A DNA stretch of 64,000 nt from JADJPO01 sp963724535 (GCA_963724535.1 CAVRVD010000011.1:186001-250000); one strand, 5' to 3'. Positions 17,422 through 26,445 are shown, numbered from the stretch's first letter. Notes: generated by a model from the letters alone, not told the origin. Translations and numbers: made by a program.

Positions 17422-17886
17422 TCAGGAGAGCTGGCGCCTGACCTCCGCGGCGATCCGTCCCCCTTCGGCCCGACCGGCGACCTGGGGCTGCACCGCCTTC
17501 ATCACCCGGCCCATAGCGGGCATCCCGGTGGCCCCGGACGCCGCGGCGTCCGCCACCACCGTCCGGACCAACGCGGCCAGGTCGTCGTCCGACAGCTGTT
17601 GCGGCAGATACGACTCCAGGACCGCCAGCTCGGCCAGCTCCTGCTCGGCCGACTCGGTGCGCCCGGCGTCGGCGAACGCGGTCGCCGCCTCCCGGCGCTT
17701 CTTGGCCTCCTTGCCGAGCACGGTGGTCACCTCGTCGTCCGACAGCTCTCGCGCGACGTCCCCGGCGACCTCGGCGCTCCGGATCGCCGTCAGCGCCATC
17801 CGCAGGGTCGCGGCGGCGACCTTGTCGCGGGAGCGCATCGCCTCGGTGAGGTCGGACTGCAACCGGGACTTCAGCTCTGTGCCCAT
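17422..17886 (-). CDS. GatB/YqeY domain protein
   Basis: 154 residues: LKSRLQSDLTEAMRSRDK at the N-terminus, VLGKEAKKRREAA in the middle and LESYLPQQLSDDDLAALV towards the end, all characteristic of YqeY. These small helical proteins resemble the tRNA-binding tail of GatB; their role is unclear. The ATG at 17886 gives the normal family length; the frame is open to 17958 through a Gly/Arg-rich stretch that does not resemble the family. Convergent with the PBP gene, 6 bases apart. Confidence 0.87.
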   Translation of the reverse strand: MGTELKSRLQSDLTEAMRSRDKVAAATLRMALTAIRSAEVAGDVARELSDDEVTTVLGKEAKKRREAATAFADAGRTESAEQELAELAVLESYLPQQLSDDDLAALVRTVVADAAASGATGMPAMGRVMKAVQPQVAGRAEGGRIAAEVRRQLS

Positions 17887-17946
17887 GCGCCGCATCCTGC
17901 CACCTGCCCCCTGCCCCCACCGGGCCCCGCCCCCACCGGGCGCAAC

Positions 17947-17991
17947 GTCACGCAGCACCCGTCAGACGGGCGTAGCGTCACACAGCACCCG
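17947..17991. repeat. Intergenic repeat, GTCACGCAGCACCCGTC type, two copies
   Basis: An exact 17-mer at 17947-17963 is followed by a variant GTCACACAGCACCCG at 17977-17991. The same 17-mer occurs at 10338-10354, and diverged inverse versions occur at 29501-29551. It lies between two divergently placed genes. Confidence 0.6.
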
Positions 17992-18054
17992 CCGTCCATG
18001 GGCGCATCGCCACTCAGCGGGCCCCGGCCGCTCACGGCCTGCGACGATGGACCC

Positions 18055-19020
18055 ATGTCCCGCCGCCGCCTGCATCCAGCTGTCTCCCTCTCCGTGGGCG
18101 CCGTCGCCGCGGGAGCCACAGGAGTCGGCTACGCCTGGCTGGAGGCGCGACACTTCGCGTTGCGCAGGTTCACCCTGCCGGTACTGCCTGCGGGTAGCAG
18201 CGCACTGCGGGTCCTGCACGTCTCGGACCTGCACTTGGTACCGCGCCAGCGCCGCAAGTTCGCCTGGTTGCAGTCGCTGGGCGACCTCGAACCGGACCTG
18301 GTGGTCTCCACCGGCGACACCGTGGGCGCAATGGACGCCGTGGAGCCGGCTCTGGCCGCCCACGGCGCCCTGCTGGACCGGCCCGGAGTGTTCGTCATGG
18401 GCTCGAACGACTACTACGAGCCGAGGCTGAAGAGCCCGGCCCGGTACCTGCTGCGGCACGGGGGTTCCCGGCGGATCCACGGACCGCCGCTGCCGACCGA
18501 CGACCTGGTCAAGGGCTTCGTGGCGGCGGGGTGGACCGATCTGAACAACCGGCGAACGACATTGGAGGTCGGCGGGCATCGGCTGGAGCTCGTCGGCGTG
18601 GACGACCCGCACATCAAGCGCGACCGCTACGACCTGATCGCCGGTCCGGCCGATCGGTCCGCCGGGCTGACGATCGGGGTCGCCCACGCCCCCTACCGCC
18701 GGACGCTCGACGCGATGACCGCGGACGGCGCTGGGCTGGTCCTGGCCGGGCACACTCACGGCGGGCAACTGTGCCTGCCGGGGTTCGGCGCCCTGGTCAC
18801 CAACTGCGACCTGCCCCGGTCACAGGCCAAAGGGGCATCCCGCTGGCCGACGACGCAGGCGGCCGATCCGGACGGCGCGAGCGGCGGTACGTCGGACGGC
18901 GTGGCGCCGCCGGCGTGGCTGCACGTCTCGGCCGGCCTGGGCACCTCGCCGTTCACCACTGTCCGGTTCGCCTGCCGGCCCGAGGCGAGCCTGCTCACCC
19001 TGGTCGCTCGGCAGGACTGA
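18055..19020 (+). CDS. Metallophosphoesterase, membrane-anchored
   Basis: 321 residues. A hydrophobic N-terminal segment (VSLSVGAVAAGATGVGYAW) is followed by calcineurin-like motifs in order: HVSDLHLVP (D-x-H), STGDTVG (GD), GSNDYY (GN-like with Asp), VAHAPYR and GHTHGG. This set defines a two-metal phosphoesterase of the YkuE/UDP-2,3-diacylglucosamine-hydrolase-like type. In mycobacteria the homologue directly follows ponA2 (Rv3683, from memory). The ATG at 18055 was chosen as it precedes the signal segment; another ATG lies 9 bases upstream out of frame. Confidence 0.88.
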   Translation: MSRRRLHPAVSLSVGAVAAGATGVGYAWLEARHFALRRFTLPVLPAGSSALRVLHVSDLHLVPRQRRKFAWLQSLGDLEPDLVVSTGDTVGAMDAVEPALAAHGALLDRPGVFVMGSNDYYEPRLKSPARYLLRHGGSRRIHGPPLPTDDLVKGFVAAGWTDLNNRRTTLEVGGHRLELVGVDDPHIKRDRYDLIAGPADRSAGLTIGVAHAPYRRTLDAMTADGAGLVLAGHTHGGQLCLPGFGALVTNCDLPRSQAKGASRWPTTQAADPDGASGGTSDGVAPPAWLHVSAGLGTSPFTTVRFACRPEASLLTLVARQD

Positions 19021-19157
19021 CTCGGCTGGGGGTTCAGCGCCGTCGTTCCACGGGCTATGTATGGTCCGGTCGATCTACGGCGTCGACCGCGCCTTGGAGC
19101 ACGCGGCAACTGGTTTCGTCGCCGGGCCGGGGCTCGGCTATCCTGGCCAGGCTTTAC

Positions 19158-19231
<74 letters not shown>

Positions 19232-19250
19232 CGGATGAAAATGCAGGTCA

Positions 19251-19280
19251 GGGGCTTCTGCTCAGTTGAGCGGGAGCCCC
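19251..19280 (+). terminator. Hairpin terminator after tRNA-Pro
   Basis: GGGGCT and AGCCCC close a long stem that continues through GCTCA/TGAGC with two G-T wobble pairs. The hairpin is followed by TTCTGC, so the T tract is weak. It would serve the tRNA and, in reverse, the integrase. Confidence 0.6.
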
Positions 19281-19318
19281 TTCTGCATGGCGTACAGCAG
19301 CGAAGTACAGCAGTAGGG

Positions 19319-20560
19319 TCACTCAAGGCTGTCGCCCAGCCGCCGCAGCGCCTCGGTCGTCGCAGCGGAGCTCGCTTTGGCATAGATCTCCATCGTCACC
19401 GACAGGTCCGCGTGGCGCAGGATCCGCATGATCACACGCGGGTGCACATCGAGGTCGACCAGCAGGGTCGCGCAGGTCCGCCGGGCGTCGTGGATCGTCA
19501 GGTGACGCACGGCGGCGGTCTCGCACCGGGCGGTGAACCTTCGGTTGAGGGTCCTCGGGTCCACCGGCGTGCCGTACCGTCCCGTGAAGACGAAGCGGGC
19601 TCCGGTCTCCCGTCCGACCCAGGCATCATCAGCTGCGATCCGGTCCGCCGTCTGAGCATCTCGACGGCGAGCAAGGGCGGTACGGACGATCCGGGGCATC
19701 GGCATGGAGGCATCAGAGGCCTCCGTCTTGGTCTCGCGGTATAGCAGTTCGCGACGGACCCGCTGGAGCTGGTGGTCGACCAACAGTTCGGCAGCGTCCA
19801 GGTCGACGCTGTCCCATGTCAGTCCCAGCACCTCGCCCTTGCGCAGCCCGAGGACCAACACGAGGACATAGGCCGCGTAGAAGGGGTCGTCATCTTCAGC
19901 AGCGGACTCGAGGAACCGGCGCGCTTCGTCACTGGTCCACGGAATCACGTTGCGTTTGCGTTGCTTGGGGAGCTTGACGAGCGCGGCGACGTTCTTCTCG
20001 ACGAGTTCCTCCCGCATCGCCGCCGCAAGCGCGGACCGCAAGACCGTCCGGAGGTCCTTGATGGTGCGTGGTGACGGGTTCGCGTGGCAGCAGCGGCCCA
20101 CGGCGCAGCACCTCGCCAGGGCAGGATCTCGCGCAAACCGCCGGGCGTCTCTACCTTGGGCGCAGCACTGACATTGATCCGGCAGGGCATTGAGCCAACG
20201 CTGCACGTCCGCGACTCGAAGTCGGTCGATACGGTGGTCCCCCAATCCCGGCGCGAGGTAGTTGCGCACGTGACTCTCGTAGGTCGCATGCGTCAGCGGA
20301 GCAAGGTTCGGAGCAACCGTCTCCTCAAGCCACCGATGGAGGTACTGCACCACGGTTGGCACCCGAGTCGCCACCGGGCCACGAGCAGCGGCCTGGGAGA
20401 GATCGAGCCACTTTGCGTGCACTTCTGGGCGCGTCTTGCCGTAGACATACTTGCGCTGCCTACGGCCGCTCGGTGTCGCGATCCAGACGTACGCGGCGAA
20501 CCCGTTGCGGTACGGGTAGATCGAGCCTTCACCGTTCGACCGAGTTCGACTACGAGTCAT
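19319..20560 (-). CDS. int: Tyrosine recombinase (site-specific integrase)
   Basis: 413 residues. An Arg-rich arm-binding start, a core-binding domain and a catalytic domain with Arg in GLRKGEVLGLTWDSV, H-x-x-R in TIHDARRTCATLL, His in ILRHADLSVTMEIYAKAS and the nucleophile Tyr in the same segment. The core-binding domain contains an unusual Cys/His cluster (QCQCC ... RCC ... GRCCH, about residues 130-160) that may bind zinc; similar clusters occur in other actinobacterial integrases. It is encoded 88 bases from tRNA-Pro and is transcribed towards it. Likely function: insertion and excision of the element at that tRNA. Confidence 0.93.
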   Translation of the reverse strand: MTRSRTRSNGEGSIYPYRNGFAAYVWIATPSGRRQRKYVYGKTRPEVHAKWLDLSQAAARGPVATRVPTVVQYLHRWLEETVAPNLAPLTHATYESHVRNYLAPGLGDHRIDRLRVADVQRWLNALPDQCQCCAQGRDARRFARDPALARCCAVGRCCHANPSPRTIKDLRTVLRSALAAAMREELVEKNVAALVKLPKQRKRNVIPWTSDEARRFLESAAEDDDPFYAAYVLVLVLGLRKGEVLGLTWDSVDLDAAELLVDHQLQRVRRELLYRETKTEASDASMPMPRIVRTALARRRDAQTADRIAADDAWVGRETGARFVFTGRYGTPVDPRTLNRRFTARCETAAVRHLTIHDARRTCATLLVDLDVHPRVIMRILRHADLSVTMEIYAKASSAATTEALRRLGDSLE

Positions 20561-20641
20561 CGCGTGCCCCGATCGAACTCAACGCTCTGGTGAGAAGCGG
20601 CGTCCTCGCCCACTCCCTGTCGTGAGGCCTCGGGGACTGCG

Positions 20642-20893
20642 TCACGGCCAGTCGGTCGCCGCCTCGGCTGCGCGCCGTGCCACGTACTCGTCGATCCAGG
20701 CAGGGAGGATCCGCCGGCAGCCACCGTCCTTGAGCGAGCGCAGGTCGCCGGTGAGCACGAGCATGCGGACCTTGGTTTCGCCGTAACCCAGCATCTGCGC
20801 CACTTCCGCAACGGTGTACCAGCGGCGACGCAGTTCCGACTCGTGGAGCGTGACCGGAGCGCGATCATTGTCTCTCCTCGCAGTGGCGGACAT
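20642..20893 (-). CDS. xis: Excisionase-like helix-turn-helix protein
   Basis: 83 residues with a MerR/excisionase-type motif WYTVAEVAQMLGYGETKVR followed by LTGDLRSLKDGGCRRILPAWIDEYV, the typical Xis/HTH_17 arrangement. AGGAGG lies 5 bases upstream of the ATG, which decides the start; the frame is open much further upstream. It precedes the integrase by 81 bases on the same strand, the usual xis-int order in actinobacterial integrative elements. Confidence 0.88.
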   Translation of the reverse strand: MSATARRDNDRAPVTLHESELRRRWYTVAEVAQMLGYGETKVRMLVLTGDLRSLKDGGCRRILPAWIDEYVARRAAEAATDWP

Positions 20894-20931
20894 GAGACCT
20901 CCTCTGAACGACCCCAGTAGGCCTGACCGAG

Positions 20932-20948
20932 CCAGGCGTGACGCCTGG
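20932..20948. repeat. Perfect 7-bp-arm palindrome upstream of xis
   Basis: CCAGGCG-TGA-CGCCTGG, extendable by CCGA/TCGG with one bulge. It lies 40 bases upstream of the excisionase-like gene. It could be an operator for the xis-int operon or a terminator for whatever lies upstream; there is no T run. Confidence 0.4.
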
Positions 20949-21120
20949 TCGGGGCGGGCTGTGGACAACCCGCCACCTCCTAAAGGCGCTGGGGACGGTG
21001 TTCGAGGACACGAACCGGGGGAACTCTTTGAGGTGATCCTCGGGTTCGCAGACATCCCATTGGCGGCCACGCGCAGCGATCGCACGAGATCCCTACCGCT
21101 GGTCTGTGGTGCCCACGCCA

Positions 21121-21384
21121 TCACCTGCGATACCGCGGCTCAACAGGCACCAGCAACCCCCAAGACGCCGGGCGCCACATGCCTCCTGACTCCCAGCCGG
21201 CCTTGTTCAGTGACCGCTGCGCCGAACCTCGCCCGGGGACCGCTATCACACGATGCAGAGCGGGCCCGTCGTCCCTCGACCAGCTCACAAGCAGGCCGCG
21301 GCCAGGCGCTTCGATGTGGAGCGCCCAGACACGCCAGAGCGAGCGATCTGCCTCGGCCTCAGTCTCCTCAGTCGTCACAGCCAT
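21121..21384 (-). CDS. Small hypothetical protein
   Basis: 87 residues (starts MAVTTEETEAEADRSLWRV; Trp-rich, with HIEAPGRGLLVSWSRDDG and WESGGMWRPASWGLLVP). Composition looks protein-like and differs from the shadow frames around it. No family recognised; ribosome-binding site weak. It lies between xis and the two unknown genes of the element. Confidence 0.4.
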   Translation of the reverse strand: MAVTTEETEAEADRSLWRVWALHIEAPGRGLLVSWSRDDGPALHRVIAVPGRGSAQRSLNKAGWESGGMWRPASWGLLVPVEPRYRR

Positions 21385-21608
21385 CAGGCCAGCCCGGCTC
21401 GCGCCACGCCCGGACCGGGGGCCTAATCGAGTACGGCGCCCGCAGCTGCCTTCGTCGGCGCGGCCGCATTCTGCGCCCTACGTCACGATCATGCAGATCG
21501 AGCACGCTCCGGGGGGGGCGGCGGAGCCCGTCGTCGCCGCGGTAGACCCTGCGCCGCGGCGGGCGAGCCCAGCCAGTGGATTGGTCCGGGCGGGGAGGAG
21601 TCCTCCGG

Positions 21609-23084
21609 TCATCGTGGGGGCCCGGGCCGGGCCGTGGGTCCGCGTGGGGTCAGCGGCGTGTCGCGGGCCCGTGTTCGGGTCGCGTCTGGCGCGCTACGAG
21701 CCGTCGAGCCCGGCGGCAGCGTCCGTGGGGGCGGGGTGTCGGGCGGTGATGCTCCGGTCGCGGCCGCGAGCGGCGGCAGAGCCGCCTGTGTCGCGGCGGC
21801 GGTGGTCCGGGCTGCCGTGACCAGCTCGGCACGGACCGGTGCGGGTAGTGCCACGGGTCGGTTGTTGGCGTAGTCGGCGGCGCTGACCGGCGACGTGGTG
21901 GAGGTGTGGTGGGTGGCGAACCGCCAGATCGAGCGGGCAGGGGCGGGGAGGTCGCGGGAGGCGGTGGCCTGGGTGAGCATCTGGGCCAGGCTCGCGGCCG
22001 CGGTGGTGGCCTCGGCGATCGCCCGGGCCGCCTCGGGCAGGTCGACCCGTGCGGCGATGGTGCGCGGGGCCGCCGGGACGGGGCCGTCGAACACGACGCT
22101 GGTCAACGCGGACCGCACCGCGGCCGCGCCGTCGCGTAGCTGGGGGTCGAACCGGCGGGTGGCGGGCGGCAGGAGGCTGGCCCACGATGTGGTCAGCGCG
22201 CTCCAGCGGTCCTGTGCCGCGCTCCATGTCGCCGTCAGGCGCGGCCAGGTGGCCGGGGCGAGGTCGCCGACCTCACCAGCCGCGGACAGGATCTGCCCAC
22301 CCAGACGCAGCACCATCGTGGTGGCCTGAGCTGCCAGGAGGAGATCGGCGGGGTTCTCGGTCGCGGCGAGGACCCGGTGGGCGCGCAGGTTCCAGGTCGC
22401 TAACGCCCCGGCTAACGGCACGCCGTCTTGGTGGGCGCCGGCCAGGGCCGCCGGCCAGCCCAACCCCAGATTGTCCCGGCAGACCTGCTCGAAGACCTGG
22501 ACCTGCCTGACCCGGGCGTCGAACCAGCCCCGGGACTGGCCGGCCGGCCACGAGCGGCCCGGCCGGGTGATGGCGGCCACGTCGCGGCGCTGGGCCCGCA
22601 AGGCGAGGTCAACCCCGTGGGTGCTGACGTACAGGGCGTGGGTTACGCGGGTCAGGGCCGCCTGGACGTCCGCGCGCTGCGCGGGTCGCAGCGGGCCCAC
22701 CGGGGGGCCGCCGCCGGCGATCAGCTCCGCCGCACGCGACAGGTTCTCCGCGGCCGCGGCCAGGCTGGCCTGGGCCGGGCCCGGGCCCGGCCATCCGCCC
22801 CCGCGGACCGCCTCGTGGAAGGCCCGACCGGTCAGGACCAGCCGCTCGAACCGATCGGACTGCACCTGCCGTCTCACCTCGTCCGCGACCGCCTGCTGGT
22901 GGTAGGGCTGCAGCGCTCGCCAGACCTGGCCGGCGGCCTGGACGACCTCGGGCCAGGTCCGCACCACCGCGGCCGGATCCTGGGCGCCTGCCTCGGCCAG
23001 CACCGCCCGGGCCAGGTGGTCGCTGTCGATCAGGAGCTCCCCGACGCTGCGGCCCGCAGGGTCAGCGGGCGACCGCTCATCCAT
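21609..23084 (-). CDS. Large helical hypothetical protein of the integrated element
   Basis: 491 residues, strongly Ala/Arg/Leu-rich and predicted almost entirely alpha-helical, without transmembrane segments or signal. Recognisable features: an acidic N-terminus (VGELLIDSDHLARAVLAEAG), many heptad-like helices, and a disordered Pro/Thr-rich C-terminal tail from about residue 440. No enzymatic motif is seen. Its start overlaps the stop of the upstream 23077-23493 gene by 8 bases, so the two are co-translated and probably act together. No known relaxase, replication or FtsK/TraB motif could be found in it. Confidence 0.7.
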   Translation of the reverse strand: MDERSPADPAGRSVGELLIDSDHLARAVLAEAGAQDPAAVVRTWPEVVQAAGQVWRALQPYHQQAVADEVRRQVQSDRFERLVLTGRAFHEAVRGGGWPGPGPAQASLAAAAENLSRAAELIAGGGPPVGPLRPAQRADVQAALTRVTHALYVSTHGVDLALRAQRRDVAAITRPGRSWPAGQSRGWFDARVRQVQVFEQVCRDNLGLGWPAALAGAHQDGVPLAGALATWNLRAHRVLAATENPADLLLAAQATTMVLRLGGQILSAAGEVGDLAPATWPRLTATWSAAQDRWSALTTSWASLLPPATRRFDPQLRDGAAAVRSALTSVVFDGPVPAAPRTIAARVDLPEAARAIAEATTAAASLAQMLTQATASRDLPAPARSIWRFATHHTSTTSPVSAADYANNRPVALPAPVRAELVTAARTTAAATQAALPPLAAATGASPPDTPPPRTLPPGSTARSAPDATRTRARDTPLTPRGPTARPGPPR

Positions 23085-23493
23085 CCCGGTGCTCCGACGC
23101 CAGGTGCACCAGCTCGGCGACCTCGACCACCACCGCGCTGGTCCCGGCAGGGAACACCTCGATCGGGTAGGCCATCAACGCCTCATGGGCCCGCTGCAGC
23201 AACACAGTCACCGCCGCGGCGGCGCCGACGCCGGCACCGTCGTCATCGACGCCGCTGGCACCACCGGGGCCGTCGGCGGGCAGCAGGTCCGCCGCGGTGG
23301 CGGCGGCCAGCTGCGCGCCCAGGCCGATCGCGGCCCAACCGGCACCGGCCTGGGTCAGGGCGTGGTCGGCAGCTCGGGTCAGCGCCTGCACCGCCGTGGC
23401 CACGGCCTCCACCGGACCGGGATCGGCGAGACCGCCCCCGCCCGACGCTGCGCCGGCTGCCCGGCCCACGGCACTCCTCTGTTCGTGCTCCAT
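23077..23493 (-). CDS. Hypothetical partner protein of the integrated element
   Basis: 138 residues from ATG 23493 (MEHEQRSAVGRAAGAA). Gly/Ala-rich N-terminus, helical middle (VEAVATAVQALTRAADHAL) and an acidic Gly linker; it ends with VVVEVAELVHLASEHRDG. No membrane segment or known motif. GAGGTG lies upstream of the ATG; a GTG at 23520 is an alternative. It overlaps the next gene by 8 bases, indicating coupling. Confidence 0.65.
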   Translation of the reverse strand: MEHEQRSAVGRAAGAASGGGGLADPGPVEAVATAVQALTRAADHALTQAGAGWAAIGLGAQLAAATAADLLPADGPGGASGVDDDGAGVGAAAAVTVLLQRAHEALMAYPIEVFPAGTSAVVVEVAELVHLASEHRDG

Positions 23494-23680
23494 CACCGAC
23501 ACCTCAGTCCTTTCGATCACTCGTCTCGTCAGGGCGGACCGTCGATCCAGTACGCCGCGACTGGCGGGGGGCGGCCGGCCCCGATCGGCGCATCTGTGGA
23601 TAGACCCGCAGACTCGGCCCGGTGTGGATCGAGGCGGCGTGAGCCCACCCCGCCGGGCGGCCCGCGGCCGTCTGCGGTGC

Positions 23681-23941
23681 CTACTGCGGGGGGTTCCCCC
23701 AGGACAGGGCCCGAGAAGGTGCCGGCCGCGGACGGGTTGGCGGCCAGGGTGAACCCGGAATCACCGTCGTGGCGGACGTTGAAGTACACCGAGTCTGCAC
23801 ATCCGCTGCCGCCCCATCCGCGCAAACCACCACCGACGACGTGCCGGCGACGCAGGCACCGTCATCGGCCGACGCAGGCGACGACCCCACCCGCGGCACA
23901 GCGACCACCAACACCATCAGTGCCACCACAAGCGCCACCAT
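23681..23941 (-). pseudogene. Possible secreted protein, frame-disrupted
   Basis: From ATG 23941 the frame gives a signal-peptide-like start (MVALVVALMVLVVAVPRVG, then SSPASA) followed by Cys-containing text (GACVAGTSSVVVCADG). Near 23,800 it degrades into Pro/Arg text. At the same place another minus frame (to 23529) reads CADSVYFNVRHDGDSGF, which looks protein-like. One frameshift would join them into a small secreted protein. The 23,950-24,520 stretch beyond it has no gene I can support. Confidence 0.3.
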
Positions 23942-24524
23942 CGACCGAGAGCGGACCGGCCGCGCACGGCTGCTCTCACTGCGCCACCGTGAGCCCACGG
24001 AGAAGACCGCTCGGCCATGCTCAGCTCCCTGCCCAGGCCACCCCACCCGGCCGCACCGGACAGGCCCCGACGCCCCGACGGCCTCGGTCACCACCCAGAA
24101 GCAGAAACAGCTGACCCTCAAGGCCAGCTCACCGCCGACCTCTTCTTCTTCAGGACCGTCGCAGACGCCGAAGGCGCACCGCGCGGACGTCGCGCCGGGG
24201 CTCAGGGGTAGGTCACGAGAGCCGGAACAACTACACCGGTGGCTCAGTGACGGGCAGCCACCGGGCCAGGCCTCGATGGTCGATACCGCGGCGGCACGCG
24301 ACCAGATCCGCCGCATCGTGATCCACCAGCTGATCCAGGCCGCCGCCGCGCCTGGACGCAACCCGGGGACGTGGAAGCCGACCACATCGCCCGGGCAGAG
24401 GCCGTACCGAACCTGATCGGGCGGGCGTTCGGTCCCGCACATCCTCCGTTAACCGGCGGATCTGCCGAGGTGCGGATCCGACCGGATCAAGATCCAACAT
24501 CAGGAGGGTCGGATACTTCCGCTC

Positions 24525-24599
24525 ATGCTTGATATGCAGGTGATCGTGAGGCTCCGTAGATCAGTGTTCAGTGCCTCGATCACGCTGCATATCAAACAT
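24525..24599. repeat. Long imperfect palindrome with ~28-bp arms
   Basis: Left arm 24525-24552 and right arm 24573-24599 are inverted copies: TTGATATGCAG is exact in both and the inner parts (GTGATCG, AGGC) match with two single-base gaps. The loop is about 20 bases. The right arm ends one base before the presumed end of an IS1595-type remnant (GGGGCTATTCAGCTG at 24601). Confidence 0.75.
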
Positions 24600-24600
24600 T

Positions 24601-24909
24601 GGGGCTATTCAGCTGACCGGACTAGCGCAGGCCAGCGGTGCGCCAGGGACGCGCTGCCCGCGGGCGGTCCAGGCTCGGCGGGTTACCGCCGCCCCCGGGC
24701 GGAATGGGCGTGATCTTCTTGGGCTTGGAGGCGACGACGAGGTCGCGGTAGCGGACCGGCTCGTGGCCGACGGCGAGCTCGAGGACGCGGTAGAACACCA
24801 TGCCGCGGCTGCTGGATCGGCGGCGGTTGAAGCGGAAGGTGAACTCGTCCAGGTAGCTCTGCAGGTGGGCCTCCTCGACCGAGCCTTGGTGGGTACCGAG
24901 CAGCCGCCA
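24601..24909 (-). pseudogene. IS1595/ISXO2-type transposase, C-terminal fragment
   Basis: The minus-strand frame ending at TAG 24622-24624 reads WRLLGTHQGSVEEAHLQSYL, then DEFTFRFNRRRSSSRGMVFY and RVLELAVGHEPVRYRDLV. That is the conserved C-terminus of IS1595-family transposases. The rest of the gene is missing: at about 24,910 the sequence joins an unrelated plus-strand frame. Bases 24601-24621 may be the element's terminal repeat. Confidence 0.75.
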
Positions 24910-24920
24910 CCCAAGCCGGC

Positions 24921-25256
24921 GTGGAGCTACTCATCGACCACGGCCAGTACCTGAACCGGGCAGACTTCCGCGAACGGTTCGTGGACGTCTTCACCGTCGG
25001 CGGCCTCGAACTCGCTGAGATCAACTGGATCCAGGTGATCGCGGCGATGGACCACCACGAGTTCGTCTGCTCCGCCAGCGAAGCACAAGTCCTCCGCCTG
25101 GCAGCAAGCATCGCCGACGGAATCCCCGTCGACCTCCGCGACGCTCTCACCGGCCTGGACACAACCAACCTCACCCGCCTCACCACCGCGATCCTGCACG
25201 CCAACGGGCGCCGGACATCGCCCCATCCACAGCACCGAAACCCGACGTCGTCGTAG
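24921..25256 (+). CDS. Hypothetical protein, probably truncated at both ends
   Basis: 111 residues (begins VELLIDHGQYLNRADF; contains FVCSASEAQVLRLAASIADG and IPVDLRDALTGLDTTNLTRL). It resembles a recurrent family of small actinobacterial proteins of unknown function. The GTG start lies directly at the junction with the IS1595 fragment and has no good ribosome-binding site. The last ~14 residues (after LHANGRR) look like read-through into the next junction. Treat as a gene remnant flanked by IS debris. Confidence 0.5.
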   Translation: MELLIDHGQYLNRADFRERFVDVFTVGGLELAEINWIQVIAAMDHHEFVCSASEAQVLRLAASIADGIPVDLRDALTGLDTTNLTRLTTAILHANGRRTSPHPQHRNPTSS

Positions 25257-25262
25257 TCCGGA

Positions 25263-26445
25263 GAAGACGCCGTGGACGCGCACGCGGTCACCGCGGTCGC
25301 GCTGAGCAGGAGGGGGCTGCGGGAGCTGTCGGCCACCGACGGGGATGTGGTGGCGTTGCGGGTGCTGGTCGAGCGCCGCGATGAGTTGTCCGGGCGGCGG
25401 GCGGCCACGTTGAACCGGCTGCACCGCCTCCTCGCCGAGCTCGTCCCGGGGGGTGCGGGCCGGCATCTGAGCCCGACCCAGGCCAAGGCCATGTTGGTCA
25501 CGGTCCGCCCCCGGGATCCGGGTGGGGCGATGCGCCGGCGGATCGCCGCCGACCTGCTCGCCGACCTGTTCACCGTCGACGCCCAGCTCAAGGCGGTCAC
25601 CGTCGAGCTGCGGACCCGGGTGCGGGCCCTGGGTTCGCACCTGATGGACCCCTGCGGGATGGGCCCGGCCGGCGCCGCCCGGGTCGTGGCCGATGTCGGC
25701 GACGTCACCCGGTTTCCCGACCAAGGCCCGGTTCGCCGCGTGGACCGGGACCGCACCCCTGGACGCCTCCTCCGGGGCGCAGCTGCGGCACCGGCTCTCC
25801 CGGGCCGGGAACCGGCGCCTGAACCACGTGCTGCACATCATGGCCATCGTCCAGGTCCGCCACGACACCCCGGGACGGGCCTACTACCGCCGGCTCCTGG
25901 CCCGCGGGAAGACCCCGATGGAGGCCCTGCGGATCCTCAAACGCCGCCTGTCCGACGTCGTCTACCGGCAACTGGTCGCCGACCAGCGACGGCGCCACGC
26001 CGAGCAAGCGGGCCCGGGAGGACACCCGGGGGCGACACTCGAATCCAGCGCGGACGACCCTCGCACCCCGATGGTCGTCTCTTCGGATCAGTCACAACCC
26101 GGACCCGCCACCACCCACGATAAGCCCGAGCCAGTCGACGGCGAGCTGCTCGACCTCGACCAGATCGACCAGGACCGGACCGACGCTGAGCGCCGCGCAT
26201 CTGCGGGGGCAGGCCCCGGCCTGCCCCTGATCGCGCTGGCCAGGGCCCGTAGAGGCTCCGCAGTCCAGGGCGGCGCCGCAGGCCCGTCGCGTCAGCGATC
26301 CGCGCAGCGGACCCTGGACGGCAGAGGAGCGGGCCCGTACGCGCGCGGCGCAGCCCACCATCGCGCAGCGGCCCCAACAACGACCGGCGGCGCAGCCGCC
26401 CCCGATCTCAACGCCCCCGACCAGAGCCAAGAAAAGGCTCCCTGA
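25263..26445 (+). pseudogene. IS110-family transposase, C-terminal half, frameshifted
   Basis: Begins abruptly at VDAHAVTAVAL, which in intact IS110 transposases follows the conserved GRKTDATDAHAV. It continues through the helical linker (LVERRDELSGRRAATLNRLH) and the C-terminal domain with GMGPAGAARVVADVGDVTRFP. A single extra base at about 25,713 shifts the frame; the second frame resumes with TKARFAAWTGTAPLDAS, LSRAGNRRLNHVLHIMAIVQ and YYRRLLARGKTPMEALRILK. The N-terminal DEDD half is not upstream; a matching half lies at 31814-32116. A long Ala/Gly-rich tail runs to 26445. Confidence 0.85.

Noticed and set aside
20932..20948. Palindrome as a plasmid/ICE replication origin
   Set aside because: No iterons or replication-initiator gene nearby; a simple operator or hairpin is enough.
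23769..24416. 215-codon plus-strand frame
   Set aside because: Thr/Pro/Ser-rich with no ribosome-binding site; the opposite strand has a more convincing signal peptide. Kept as unresolved rather than called.
24420..24520. GGATC-rich stretch as an origin
   Set aside because: Only three or four short matches, expected by chance around restriction-like GATC motifs.
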